Shown here piece by piece: positions 1 to 12,690 of a stretch of 64,000 nucleotides of DNA (the first letter of the stretch is position 1; the number at the start of each line of letters is the position of its first letter). The stretch comes from Apostichopus japonicus (Eukaryota > Echinodermata > Holothuroidea > Aspidochirotida > Stichopodidae): the NCBI RefSeq assembly GCF_037975245.1, contig NC_092565.1, positions 17,525,999 to 17,589,998 of the forward strand. Direction: 5' to 3'. The translations under genes were made by a program, and so were the position numbers. Below the pieces are notes generated by a model, which had not been told where the DNA came from, did not search any database, and worked only from the letters and a program-made list of their open reading frames with translations.

Positions 1-1690
1 GACAAACTTTCTGTTTGAAAAGTCTACTGAGCTTGCAAATTATATCTATGTTAACATCAATTGAATGAAAATGTAGTATACTTTATACTTTATTTCTCTT
101 TTGTGACAAAACTTTAATGGAAACTCATTTTTTTTGTACTACATTATGCCACATTTTACCCAATTTCATCATCATCCTTTGTATTATCCAAGAATAACGT
201 TGACGAAGGTTTTCTACAAAAGTATTGGGAAATTAAAAACAGACCGATAGCCTATGTTGACAGAAGTCTCAAACCAGCAAAAAGATGTAAAACAGAATTA
301 CTAAAATGCAAAGACTAACAATGATAATCCAATGTTTGATATGATAATATAAGAAAGAACAGACCACCAATGCGCTGAAAGCTGTAACTATTTATAATCA
401 TGTAAAAAATGAATTAATGTAACAAACAAGAAACAACAATGACAAAATTTGAGAAAGCGCTTACAACCAGTGTACATGTATACAGAAATGTCTATCTATA
501 TATTTTGCAAATTATTTTTCTGAACACAACGTGCACTTTCATCGGGTAAATGTATTTGGCATCCTGAACTATACCATCCATAGCAGGTGCGTTCACATTC
601 CGCCACATTTTCTCACAACAATGGAATTTAGGATTTGATCCATATTTTGCAACTATATAATTGACGGTTATAATTGGCGGTTTTCCGTGCATTATGATGA
701 ATCTAATGTTAACACGACAGTGGTGTCTTTCAGTTGGTTAGCTGTTTTCTCTCAGTAATTCTTGTAAAGATTCTCTAAGTGAAGTTAAAGCAAGGACACA
801 CCTATACCATGCCACTGCGTCGTTCGTGCAGTTCTGTCCTTGAGTATAACAAGACCAATATATGTTTCCGTGATCTGCACTCACATTCATATTTGTCGAT
901 TTTCTGCCCACAAAAAATATTTTGAATCTCCTCTTAACGAAAGTATTACCGTATTGCTATCAGATTGGACCCTCCCTTAGGAATGTTCTGTTCCGTAGGT
1001 TGTGACTATTTGAGATATTATTCACGAATTAACCGTGTCTGAAATCCCACAGCCACTCAACTGTTAAAATTTCAAACTCGCTTGGTCTTTGCACTTTTTA
1101 TAATAACCCTCGGAAAACCAAAGTAAATATTTTGAAAACATGCATCTCCGTTAATTTCTCACGTTTCACCAATTCCCTTTGCGGTTAATCATTTGCTCAA
1201 TACATCCTTGCCAGTCCCAAAGTCCCATGTTCAGGTGATCAAAGATATAAGGACGTGCCGCTGTTCTTGTGATCGTTTTCATCTCCTCCCCCCCCCCCTC
1301 CACCGACCAACAACACAGTCTTCCGCGCACGTACTACCAATACATACTATCACTGTTTCACTTCAATTTTCAAGTATAAGATAAGACGCGTATAGACTAA
1401 TATAGAAGTTTGCTCGCAGACAATGGTGAATGACGATTCGCACCGATGGTCTACAATTCCTGTGGAGAATTAACAGTTGACTAGTGGCGTTCACTTCATC
1501 AGTCATCTCGTGAAACTGTACGTTAAATATACAAAAAATAGTATCTTTGTACGTGATCTCTGAAATTCTCCGAAGTCATTTTAAAGACAAAGCTATATAA
1601 TTATATAAAATAATAAGAATGAAGAAGGTCTCGTAGCGTAGTTTCTGTTCCTCTATACAGTTGTAGATATCAGTTGAGTATGTGTAGCTT
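1..1690. repeat. Duplicated block a (unit I)
   Basis: Matches 27533-29170 base for base with scattered substitutions and small indels. Apart from the minus-strand ORF remnant at 492-890, I see no coding exon, RNA gene or element. A C-tract at 1288-1298 and its equivalent near 28806 are low complexity. Confidence 0.7.
492..890 (-). pseudogene. Degenerate copy of the hypothetical minus-strand ORF (unit I)
   Basis: Paralogue of the open minus-strand frame at 28020-28394. The C-terminal 60 or so residues read well (CCEKMWRNVNAPAMDG, then FRKIICKIYR before the stop). Upstream, an in-frame TAA replaces a codon after the residues REN-S, and small insertions or deletions shift the frame near 795-815. 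I do not recognise the protein family. It could be a decayed exon or a chance frame kept similar by recent duplication. Confidence 0.35.
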
Positions 1691-1802
1691 CTATTTTGGT
1701 AAAGTGGTATCGAGAGTAAACGATGTTTATAGAATTGAAGCGTGGTAAAAGTTTGAAGAGGAAAGGACAATTTATTAGGAGAGGACAAAAGTGGTTATTA
1801 TA

Positions 1803-3994
1803 CAGGTGCGTATCCTTGGGGGGGCGTTGGGGGCGCGCGCCCCCCGGGTAAGAAAAAGAGGAGAGAAAAAAAAAGAGAAGAAAAAAGGAAGAAAGGGGGG
1901 AAAAGAGGAGGAGGAGAGGAAGGAAGGGAAAAGAAAATGAAGAAAGAGAGAAAAGGAGAAAAGGAGGGAGTAAAAGAAAAACGCGAAGACATCGGGAAGA
2001 GAAAGAGGAACAGTGACATCATTACAGCGCTGAAGGGTAGCCAGTGACGGATCAATGATTTCGTAAATGTGTGACTCACCCTACCCCTTACACCGACAAC
2101 TCCATTTTTTGACGTTTCCATTTTCCTCTCTCACTAATGATCTATATATATACTATATATGGTCTATCATAACGCGTGTGTAGAATTGTGCTATGAAACC
2201 AACTGTGGCTGGTCTCGAACTCGACAGCGTCGTCGGGGAACATGGCGATTTTTGGGATGGGGGCGACCGCCCGCCCCCCGCCCCCCATTCAGCATTTTTT
2301 TAAATGATATCGCTAAGTAATTTCAAAATAGAAAGTGCTTAGATGCAACTTACAAGGCCTGGGAAGTGTCATTTCCAGCGATCTGGGAGACATTTTTGGC
2401 CAAAATTTGCTTGTACGCTTCGCGCTAACAAATGGTCCTGGGTAGTGCCATTTCCAGCGATCTGGGAGGCATTTTCGGCCAAAATTTTCTTGTACGCTTC
2501 GCGCCAACCTATGGTGGCGCTACGCTTAGATAATTTGCCTACAGGCTTCGCCCCTCCCATGACAAATTCCTCGCTATGCGCCTGTTTGAATTTGTAACGC
2601 AAACAGCAGATATCACATCATATCAGTGAGCATGAAAATGGCGTTTCAGGATGAAAAGCCTCAAAACTGTCCGACTTGCCTGAAAAAAATAACCAAAAAT
2701 TTTCGCGCGCGCTCAACGTGTTAATGTCAATATCATATAAGCAAGCCTCGGTTATTACATCGCATGCCATCATGTACCGTACGTTCCGTCAAAATTGCGC
2801 AGTATACCGCGGGATGCTAATGTAAACAACGGCATGTCTCATGTAGATGAATAAAAAGCATGGAGGTCCAATTATGTCAAAACTCTCTTTTACATTAGTA
2901 ATGGCGAATTAGGGGCTGCACCCCCGTCGCGCAGTGGCGGAGCGTCCATACGGTCATGGGGGCGGATGCCCCCCTGACGGACTCAAATGGACTGCTGGCG
3001 CCTTTTTCAACTCTTTACCACTTTTTACTTATTCTAGATTATTGACTTTTTTATTGCGCTCTCATCCACTTATTGACATTTGTCACATTTTGTTGGTGTA
3101 ATTTGGCGATGACACCTTATTCTTCGTTTATCTGCAAATTAGCCAGGCCCGGAAAGGGTCATTTCCGGCGATCTAGGGAGTATCTTTACTCAAAAATTTT
3201 CTGTACGCTACGCGCCAACCAGTGGTGGCGCTCCGCTTAGATAGTGTCGAAAGCGCCCCTACAGACCATTCTCGCCCCTCCTGACCAATACCCCTAGCTC
3301 CGCCACTGCCGCCGCGCCTCCTACGCCTATGTGTGTAGTGTTCGGTTTCGGAAAAATCTGCTATTTTTTCATTTCCTTCAACCAAGTTTTATAATAGCCG
3401 TTATAAGAGGTTTTAATATTTGTACACCAATAAATTAACTGTGTCTGAAGTTTCGAAAATTTCTGACCAACATTCTGCATCACACTTCCCTCTACTCGTG
3501 CAATTTTGACCGGTCTGTTAGGGGTTGAAGGAAGTTTTTCTATATTGGTTGTCCATAGATGAAATTTTGTACAACATTATGGGTATGTTTTGAAGTGAGT
3601 TTATTCACGAGAAATGTGAATTTTCAAATTCTGAACAAATATGGGGCTTAAAACCTTGAAAAGTGGGGCTGACGGGTATTGTGGGCCGCGACGTAGAATC
3701 ACCTACAAAAGCAAAGACCCACAGGAGATGCGATCAGGTCGAACATGATGTGTGCCGGGTTGACAATCTTCAAAAAGGTTATGGATGGAAAAAAAACTAT
3801 TAGGAAATACTTGGTTCTCAGGCAAAAAGTGTACATCTGGCTGGTCATTTCAAGCCCGAGAAGTGCCGTTTCCGGTGATCTGGGGGGTATCAAAATAAGA
3901 AATTTTCTTGTACGCTGCGCGCCAACCGATGGTGGCGCTCCGCTTAGATAGTAATTCGCGCCCCCCGGGTTTGAAAATCCTGGATACGCGCCTG
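1803..3994 (+). mobile_element. Non-autonomous hAT-like element, 2192 bp, copy 1
   Basis: The left end reads CAGGTGCGTATCC and the reverse complement of the right end reads CAGGCGCGTATCC, a 13-bp terminal inverted repeat with one mismatch. The five bases on each side are TTATA, a 5-bp target duplication. The inside has a purine-rich tract (about 1855-2010) and four diverged copies of a roughly 85-90 bp unit (near 2370, 2445, 3160 and 3850) containing the words gatctgggag and cgcgccaacc. No transposase frame is visible, so it must depend on an enzyme elsewhere. CAGG-type ends with 5-bp duplications fit the hAT5 group; the assignment is inference. An inverted copy lies at 16499-18691. Confidence 0.75.
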
Positions 3995-4785
3995 TTATAG
4001 TTATTAGTATTTGCTTTCTCTTACTAATTAACTTCCTGCACATGACAAACCCCTAATATTTTTCATAATTCGTGACCTCCATGGAGATTAAAGAAGTGGA
4101 GTTTTGATGAACTGGGAGACATATCCTCACGTACCCCCCCCCCCAAAAAAAAACCATCCATTTACACACATGTATGCAATATTACCACACACCAGTGTTT
4201 ATTGATACTGTCAAAAAGTTACGTGAAAGTCTTTGTGAATTTCATTTATGTTTTCTGTCCGAAACATGGTTGTAGATGGAATAAACACATGCGCATACCA
4301 AACTAAAAGCAATGTTGTCTAGACGAAGATGATTACGGACACATATGGAATATTAGTCTTATGCACCCTCGCGCTATAATTTTGAACTATAATTTGAGCA
4401 TAGCTTGTTATAAGTGGATCTCGATTTTATTTATATATTATTATATTCATTTGTGTTGTAATGGAGTTTATTCTCTCTTTTGTCATTTATTTTTATTAAC
4501 TGAAAAGAGATAAAGTGTTTTCTTTGTGTGCTTGTGTGTGTGGTTCTTTCTCTGTTTCTGGGAATTAGTACACATGGCAGCGGGAACGTGGCTCTCTTTG
4601 TCTACCGTATATACCATTTATATAACAAAACAAATAATGAAACATCAGTTAGCTGCCGCGGGTGACATCAGATGGTATTAATAACTGTTTATAAATTGAC
4701 ATGCATGGGGAACGTTTTGACAGAAAGCCGGTTGGTTTATATGGGAATCATAGCCCGCAGTCTAACTTGAAAAATTAATTGGCTT
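3995..4785. other. Spacer, unit I only; no gene seen
   Basis: This stretch is absent from unit II, where sequence equivalent to 1690 joins directly to the equivalent of 4786. It contains a C-run followed by an A-run near 4133-4152 and a GT-rich patch near 4525-4545. No frame, RNA or transposon end is convincing. Confidence 0.5.
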
Positions 4786-7029
4786 ACACACTAAACTGGT
4801 CACTTTCCAATGCCGCAGTAGAGCATAGATAGAACTTTTCAATTGGCATGTCCTTCCACCATATGAGAAGCTGTTGGATTGGGCTATCATAGCACGTTCA
4901 AGTTTTGCCACCATGCCCGTTTAGATGTTGAGCTAGAAGAGCTCAAAGTTTATCATAGAGCTCCCCGACCCAACTGCCAGCTCTCGCTGCGAAATCTTGG
5001 TTAATCCAAGATTTTCTAAAATGCCTTAAATTACCTCAAAAACCACCTCCAAACTCCTTGTATGTATATAAGCTATCCATTGTCTGTATGTAAGTTATCC
5101 ATCATTCCAACTTTAAAAATGTGTTAAAGGGGATAAAGGGGAGGGTGATGTTGCTCCGATGTAGTGATGACAAAGCCCGGGCGACAATTGATTCGACTAA
5201 TTGACGCATTGAGCCCTCCCCACCCGTGAGGGAAATTATAAAAGAATAAGAAAGAATAATAATTTGGAGTGTTATAAGTTGCCCACTAACAGCAACCTGG
5301 GTATCAAACACTGTTATTTTTCGACTAGGCTTTTCCTCACGTAGGCCTATTGTATAACAGTCCTCATATGTTGAGTTTATACCAGAATCTTGTTTGATAC
5401 TGCCATTGTTTTGTTCTATTTCTATAGTGGTTCTTGAATGTAGTCTCTTTTTGAAGAATTTTCACTGGTGGGGCAAAGGTCCATGCATTCACGTGTTAAC
5501 CCCCCCCCCCCCCCTCCCCTCATTCCTACCAATTTGGAACATATAAGCACACAAATCCATGCGCATCTTTAGTGTGTGCACTTGTGAAAATATCCTAGGA
5601 ATTCTTATAGTTTTCAAACGTGCTTCATGAGCGACGGCCAGTTGATATAGAGTCAAGTTTACAGAAATTCAAGTGTTCATGTCGATAGTGTATAGAGTGA
5701 GAAAATGGGATATTTTGAACTTAATTTTTTCTTTAGCGTCATAGCGCCACTACTTGTTTGTACACATCATATAAGCATACTTCCACATACCATAAACGAA
5801 TTGAGCGCAAAAAGCAAGACCGTTAACAATGTTACGAAACTCACAGGCATCAACTCAGGTCAATCAAATTGTCATGTAAGTCAATTAATCAATCAAACTG
5901 GAGCCTTTGTCTGCAATCTGTGAAAAGTGGATTAAGATCGACTCAGAGATATCATTTTGGAGCTGAAACACAGGGAGAAAACATAAACAAGAATAGGAGT
6001 GAAAAAGATCGTAACATTTTTTTACGATCATGACACTAACTATCGTGATTTAGTGGCCTTGGAAGCCGAACGATTAAGTGTGTAAATCAATAGAGAAATT
6101 AATTGTGGTGCGACACCTAAAAGATGAAAGTAAGACTTCGGGCTAATTCCCATTCCCATATAATAGCAACGAGCTTTCTGTCAGAACTTTCCCTGCATGT
6201 CCATAAAATTGTATTACTTTGTTATTCTGTTAGTATTGCCAACATTTGCAAGTTGATTCATTAAAAAGTTGCAATCAGGTTCATGATACTAAATGCTCAA
6301 TTTTATGCAGACATTCGTGATGTTTAAGGTTCTAATCAATGTAAAATCTCATGAAGACGATATGATCAAAAAAGGTTTGTCATGAAGAGTTGTTGTTGTT
6401 GTGTTCAGTTAAATATATTTATCACGACATTTTCCCCCTTATATAGAAGCTTCTCTTTGTTTCACTTGCTACATTCACGGGTAAAATTATGAAAGACTGA
6501 ACCTAAAGGAAAACATTCTGCATTTGTCATGCATTGTAATATCATATAGCTCTGTTCATATGCACTTTGTATATCAAAGATGAATACTTGGATGCTGATG
6601 GTAGACACTTGTTGAACTTGGAACATCCTAGCATATTTGGAGCAGTTTTGGGAATTATACACTGCGAAAACATGATTGAAGCTATTTTCATATAACCACC
6701 TAGTGTGTTATTTGTGTAGTTGGTACAGCAAAAAATATTGCATATCCAAGCGATATAAGCTATTTGCTGCACCATATGCAGAGTTTGGTAAACAACAAAC
6801 TACACTAACGGCTTATACCAGCAATAACTATATCTTGGTCTTTCCTTTCACTTTGTACAAATTTGAAGTTGAGGTTCGTGAAATACAATGCATAATCAAC
6901 GATTACTTTGTAGGTTTACTGAACTGGATATAGAGTTGTCCTGATCAACTTTAAAAGATGCTCAGACTCACCAGACCGCATTCCGCATATGTATAAGGCA
7001 CACTCCATGTTTTCACAGCTGTTAATGTA
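4786..7029. repeat. Duplicated block b, 5' part (unit I)
   Basis: Collinear with 29171-34764 of unit II once the insertions at 30836-32085 and 33647-34256 are removed. About two units of a 22-bp motif (ctatccattgtctgtatgta) lie at 5069-5103; unit II has more. The part from about 6100 also resembles the region before psi-B (13850-15480), so blocks b and d share an older ancestry. Short frames here are not preserved between copies and look fortuitous. Confidence 0.7.
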
Positions 7030-8145
7030 TTGAAGAAAGAACGAACAATCTGTAACAACGTTTTTTGTTTGTTCGGTTAAATGCAAGTGCCGCGGGAATT
7101 GAAGCATTGGTAAAAGTGAGTTCAGGAGTGGCAAGTGCAACATTGGTTGGTTGTGTATGTTGTCTTCTCAATGAGGGAATGCATTTCTCCGTAGATATCA
7201 TCAAGATATTTCGCAAAAGGCATGACGAAAGTACCACTATTATGCAGTTTATAAAAAATGGTTGCAAATGCCAATGCACTATCTTTGTGGACAGTTTTTC
7301 TGTAACACAACCGATCACATTTAGAGAATTTAAAGGCCAAATCGAGTGAATAAAGTTCATAAACATTTTGCTCGATTTCTGTTCCAATACATATGTAGCC
7401 TACAATTTGGTGGTTTGATTTCCTTTTCGATAGGGTGATTCTATGTCTGCTACCGGCGTAGATATATTTCAAAATTTTGGGAAGAAGATCTTAGATAAAC
7501 CATTATGCCTATGAAATATATTTTTAGTCATTAATGGGAATGAGATTTCCAATTTCCTCTGAAGCTTTATATGAGGTCTGCGTTGTTTTCCAAATCTCCA
7601 ACTTCATGCCCCACTCTCTTGTATCTTTTCTAGCTCCACCTCTCTCACTGTCTGTTTCTCTCTCTCTCTCTCCTCCTTTTGGGAGGGTCGATAGCATCAC
7701 CCCTCCCCCCGGCTACCGTTTGCAGTGGCACAGGTGTAGTTGCTGGAGGAATAATTGGGGCAAAGTAACGCTAGGCTCTACGCCAGGTATAATAGTTTGC
7801 ATTGGTGTTGAATTTTTCATTGGTTTCGTAGTAGGTGGAGTTGGTGGTGTTGCTTCTTTGAACGGTTCTATAGGACAATGATCCTATGGTCCTTTTCACA
7901 CTCCGAGGATGTTAGGTCTATTCAGACGTTACGACTTGGTGACCATATCATCCTACTTGTAGAAGCGTTTCTGAATCCCCGTTGTCATGCCATTATATCT
8001 GGAATAGATCTCGCAGATAATAAAACAAAGGTGAAAAGAAACAGCTGTAAACGTGATGTCGTCGAATAATGGATTGACTATGTCCAAATGAAGAGAATGG
8101 TGTGCACTGTTGGGCAATGTTACCCGGTGGTAGACGTTAGTAGGT
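7030..8145 (+). pseudogene. LRAT fragment psi-A, unit I
   Basis: Two pieces match LRAT-1. Bases 7030-7265 match the segment between LRAT domain 1 and the glycine zipper. Bases 7723-8145 match the distal zipper and the first two thirds of LRAT domain 2, ending near tgttacccggt. Between them lies a remnant of the hAT-like insertion, including a CT-rich tract; its left end has been lost in a deletion and the right end stops at 7722. Stops and frameshifts include TAA at the GVVE-E position of domain 2 (gtcgaataatgg against gtcgaggaatgg in LRAT-1). The N-terminus, the catalytic NCESF and the final NCKTF are absent. It cannot encode the enzyme. Confidence 0.85.
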
Positions 8146-8930
8146 TAACTGCTTGGGCAGCTTTTGCACCATTGTAATTGTGGTACATAGTACTGTATAC
8201 ACTTGTAACGAATACTGCTCTCTTTGTTACTAAGTTATTTTTGGTGGCGCTTTCTACTAGCAAGAGTTTGCGACCTGTGGAAAATTCCGTGACGGGTTTC
8301 CCGCAGGACAGCCTGGCCGCAGAACCACGTTGCTTGCGGCACAATACCATCAACCGTCAAGGGGAACAGACGTAATATTGCCAACCAGTATACAACATTA
8401 GCCCTACGCAGCAAGATAAAAGAGTGAGTTTGGTAAAAGTTAAGTACCTATGCTAGTAATTAATAATCCCCTATATTGCAAATTAGGGAGGGACATATCG
8501 GGAGGGCTCGCTTTTGTTTTCTTGGTCGGAAGCGGTTAATCTGATCATTTCTTTATTGACCGTACCTGTGGTACTAGTAACGGTCGTTACCGACTAAGGC
8601 CCCGAACCGTATCCGGCTAGTAGTAGAATTCGGGTAGGAGTAGGAAAACCAGATACCACCGTGAGGAGGGAGGTAATCATTTCAACCAGTTTTCTAGGCA
8701 CCGAGGCTGGGCTATTTTTAAAAGCAGCAGACGGGTCTGATAGTACACAACTATTACTTATTAACAACCGGGCGGAGTTCGAAGGAACTGCCTATGCTTA
8801 GTAGGCTATCCAGTACAGTCACACCCCACCCTTGCATCTGTACGAGTTTACATAATTAATATCAGACTAGGGTAATACTGCCAGCTAGAACTTCAATGTA
8901 ACACAACTGAATATCAGCACGCTGGAGTCA
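8146..8930. repeat. Spacer of block b; no gene seen
   Basis: Well conserved with 35879-36660. It has a small perfect inverted repeat near 8575 (GTAACG..CGTTAC) flanked by GTAC-rich sequence, kept in both units. Short frames on both strands lack start context and splice sites. I see no gene. Confidence 0.5.
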
Positions 8931-8932
8931 CT

Positions 8933-9240
8933 CTATTGAAGTTGAGCAGACTGAAGGACAGCCTACCTACGTTCAGCTCACTGAGTGTCAGCCAACTGAG
9001 GTTCAGCGTACTGAGGTTCAGCCAACTAAGGTTCAGCCAACTGAGGTTAAGCGTACTGAGGGACAGCCGACTGAGGGACAGCCTACTGAGATTCTGCAGA
9101 CTGTGTATCAGCCTACCGAAGTTCTGCCGACGGAGTGTCAGCCTACCGAGATGCTGCCGACTGAGTATCAGCCTACCGCAGTTCTACCGACTGAGGGTCA
9201 GCCTACTGAGATTCTTCGAACTGGGCTCAGCGCACGGAAT
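8933..9240. repeat. 15-bp minisatellite, unit I
   Basis: About 20 head-to-tail copies of a 15-bp unit resembling gttcagccaactgag, varying at several positions. Because the period is a multiple of three, the plus strand stays open for 107 codons with a 5-residue pattern (SQLRF, SVLRF). The unit II counterpart (36673-36898 and 37280-37415) has a different copy number and order and is split by a SINE, as expected for a non-coding tandem repeat. Confidence 0.85.
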
Positions 9241-9322
9241 ATCAGCCGACCTACGATGAACAGTGAATTATGATACACTTTATTGATTTGTAAATTGTTA
9301 TATTCCTAAGTTGCGTTTAATG

Positions 9323-12300
9323 AAAGTTAGATTGAAGAGGGCGCTTCCTACTGAGCTGCCTGCATAGTTTTTTTTCACTAGCTGAATTTTCTCGTTTTAG
9401 CTACTGTCTTGCCTGTTTTACGTATTTAATTTTGGAAGGATATGCTGTTTAAAGAACTAACAACTAACTATTCAGTCTGTTTGAACGTATTTTTCGAGGA
9501 TGAAGCTGTATCTTAACATCTACTTTTTTGTGTTAACTCTATCTCAACTTTGCTATAAGCCTAACTTTAGGCCTATGCACAGACTATACCTTTACAAGTC
9601 CATGGAGAACGGATCTAATCCAAACCTTGTACAGTATGAAGCATGTACGTTATACAGCATTAAAGCCCACATGACAGAGTTTTTGTTGGAGCCACGGGTG
9701 CTGAACAAATTGAAAGAACTATCTATTGTTCGTCGAAGGAGAGGCAAGCGAGCTGGTATACAGAAGAGAATAAGACAAACGAAGCTTGCTAACTTCAGTT
9801 TTCCTTATGGATTCTCCTCCAACATAAACAGTATTCAGGGCAAGTGTACACACTTAGAACAGGCTATCGTAAATATGCCAAACCTTTGTTTCATAGCCCT
9901 ACAGGAAACAAAGATTCAAAAATACGGATGTCAGTCATGGAACGACGAGATCCCACAACACTTGGTCACCGATGAGGCCTTACAACTGGAAAATTTCTAT
10001 ATGTGTCGCTATGACAAGGAGTACTCGGCAAATGGTGGAGGTCTTATAACTTATGTTTCTAAAGAATGGGCTATTTGCCGCCCCAAAGTATCTGTAACCC
10101 TATCAACGCCGGATATTGAGCTACTGGCTGTGAGTGCTCGTCCCCGTTTTTTGCCGAGTGGTGCAAGCAGTATCATCATTGTCAACATTTATACCCGTCC
10201 TACATCAAATTTTCCAGTTGCCGATGCACAGATGAAGAAGGCGCTAACAAAAATTTTGAAAAGCAACCCACGATCTAACGCCATCATTTTAGGGGACATC
10301 AACAGAAACAGAATTCCTCTCCTTGAGACTATGGGCTACAAAAACCTTGTCAACTTCATCACATATCCAAGATCACAGGCTACTTTGGATGCTGTGTATG
10401 TCAAAGACGATAATTACCAAGCTAGAAAACTACATTCCATAGCCACATCTGACCATATCAGCATATGCGTCATACCAAAATACACAGAGAAACATCGCCT
10501 GTTCCAAAAGAAGACTAGAAGAAGGGAGAGGGACATTAGTATGAATAATATCAAGAACTTAAGAGAAATGTTGGACTCAACTGATTGGAGTATTTTTACA
10601 GAAAACTGCAATACGTTGCACGAGCTAAGTGAAGTGGTTTCATGCTACATTAACTTCACTAGTGATATATGCATCCCACAAAAGATTATACCTGCCTCGG
10701 AGATGATGAAGAGATTACCAGCGGATGAGACAATAAAGAAATTAGAAAAGGAGAAGTTGAAAGCAATCGAAACTGGTGATACTACAAAGAGAAACAGCTT
10801 ACAAAGAAAAATCAATAAGCACGTACACAAAAATAGATCTTTTTATTTTGAGAAAGTGACATCAAATTCTAATTCTCTGTGGAGTCTGCTAAAATCTATT
10901 AGCAAACCCGGTGACCATCACAAAAACTTGATATCTAGTGAACTTGGAGTTGAATTAAATGAACATTTTGGACGTTTTAACAGTGCTATTATTAAGGATG
11001 TTAATTTGATCTTACCAGAAAGAACTAATGATATACCTGTGGTTTTCGTAAAGAATGAGGTAAACAAATATTTTAGCTTGGTTAAAAGTGGAATTGCCTC
11101 AGGTTTCGACAACATCTCGTGGTGGGTTTTCAAATATTGTTCTGATGAACTGTCAAGTATTTTTGCAACTATTTTTAATAGAAGTATTAATGAGAGTCTG
11201 ATTCCATCTTCGTGGAAACATGCTAAAACGACGCCTGTTCCTAAAACAGGTAATCCCATTTCAGTTAAAGACTATAGACCTATAGATATTTCAAGTATTG
11301 GTTTTAACTGCATGCAGAAAATTCTACTCCCATACGTAATGCAGTCTATCATTGAACATGGAGACAAAAATCAATTTGCCTACAAAAAGGGAGTTTCATG
11401 CACTGATGCCATACTTACTCTTGTACATGACATCGTTTCGGGGCTTAATCAGAAAGACACAACACTGTCAAAAGTCCTTTTCTTAGATTTTTCTAGCGCA
11501 TTTAATACCGTATTGCCTAGTCGCCTAATTCAAGATCTATGCAGCTTTATTGAAGAACCATGGCTTATTCATTGGCTTGCAAACTTTGTACAAGGCTGGT
11601 CTAGGCAAGTTAAATTACAGAAGGGATTTTCTTCTAAGTCGAGTATTGAAATTGGCGTTCCTCAAGGGGGTCCTTTATCGGCTCTACTTTCACCATTTAC
11701 ACGGATGAGATACGCTCAGGTTCCAACTGCAATGTTATTAAATATGCAGATGATACTGCTGTTTCCTGCAGAATCAGTAAAAGCACACACAGTAAAGATC
11801 AAGATGAATATCAGAACTTTATTTCTAGAATTGTTAGCTTGTGTGAGCGGAAAAATCTAATTTTGAATCCAAATAAATCAAAAGAAATCTTGTTTGAAAA
11901 TATAAATGTTAAGCACAAAGGTTTAATGAATGTTAAAGAACAGAGAACTATAATTCAGGGCTCGTGCGTTGAACGTACCTCTTGCACTATGTATCTAGGA
12001 GTGTGCATTGACGATAAGTTAACTTTTACAAATCATATCTCGAAAATGTTAGCTAAAGCGTATTATATTGTTTCAACATTAGCATTCACTGTTCCATACT
12101 TTTCCAGTTTTACAGTAGAAAGGGTGTTCGCGGCGTCTGTCTTGCCGATCCTAGTATATGCGGTTCCAGTATGGTACCATTTTGTGCACGTTAAAGATAA
12201 GAGAAGAATAAGAAGTTTTCTTAAATTTTGTTCAAAAATTTTCAGGCTTAATTATGAGAATCTTGTACATAAAGTCAATGAATCTGCTAGAAATGAATTT

Positions 12301-12690
12301 ATACGAGTTGTCAAAAATATTCAAACTTCTAACGAACATCCTCTACATTCCAAGCTCAACTCTCTGTGCAATAGGACTAATTTTTACAATTTGAGAAATC
12401 CAAATATTACGCCATCTTTTAGAATTATACTTTTTAAGAACTCGTTTATTTACAGAGCAGCCATTTTTGTACAAAACGGCTCCTTAGATCCTTTATTGTA
12501 GCTTCTTGATAATTTTGATAACTTTTGTAACGCTTTTTATGTTTTCACTATTAACTTAGTCTCATAAACTTTTATATGTCTTAACCTGTATTTTGATGTT
12601 TTGTATATTGTTATATTTTTATCCTATTTATAAATTTCTCTGTAAATTTATACTGGAATAAAGAAATGAAAAATGAAAATGAAAATTAAT
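9323..12690 (+). mobile_element. Near full-length non-LTR retrotransposon (LINE)
   Basis: The element interrupts sequence that is continuous in unit II (near 37520), so both ends are defined by an empty paralogous site. It has a short 5' leader of about 177 bp, a coding region at 9500-12501, a 3' UTR with AATAAA near 12657, and an A-rich tail made of repeats like gaaaat. The target duplication is unclear (aagttagatt on the left, aaaattaatt on the right). Domain order APE endonuclease then RT, with a C-terminal tail, fits the CR1/L2/Jockey group. Its absence from unit II shows it inserted after the duplication or was lost from unit II. Confidence 0.9.
9500..12501 (+). CDS. LINE APE endonuclease/reverse transcriptase, one frameshift
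   Basis: The ATG at 9500 opens 786 codons to 11860. A basic stretch (RRRRGKRAG, about residues 75-82) precedes an APE-type endonuclease with the motifs LQETKIQ, GDIN (about 265-268) and SDH (about 317-319). The reverse transcriptase follows, with motif A LDFSSAFNT (Asp about 663) and motif B PQGG (721-724). Motif C, YADDT, is at 11743 but in the next frame, which continues to the stop at 12499-12501 through the thumb and tail (YLGVCIDDKL). The shift is one base, most simply a lost T in the run near 11686-11691. Apart from this the frame is clean, so the copy is young. It acts by target-primed reverse transcription if repaired or complemented. Confidence 0.88.

Noticed and set aside
1798..2121. 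Phe/Ser/Pro-rich and Lys/Glu-rich frames near 1798-2121 and 18416-18756
   Set aside because: They lie in the purine/pyrimidine tract of the hAT-like elements on either strand and are low complexity.
2313..2602. Overlapping frames such as KRTSKFWPKMSPRSLEM on both strands, recurring near 17900-18189 and 31011-31274
   Set aside because: They follow the internal 85-90 bp transposon units and recur in several frames, so conservation is at the DNA level.
7534..7881. 115-codon plus-strand frame with a CT-encoded Ser/Leu run
   Set aside because: It crosses the transposon remnant into the LRAT fragment psi-A and has no start or splice support.
8936..9259. 107-codon frame with a 5-residue Leu/Arg/Ser repeat
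   Set aside because: It is a by-product of a 15-bp minisatellite; the unit II copy has a different unit order and is split by a SINE.
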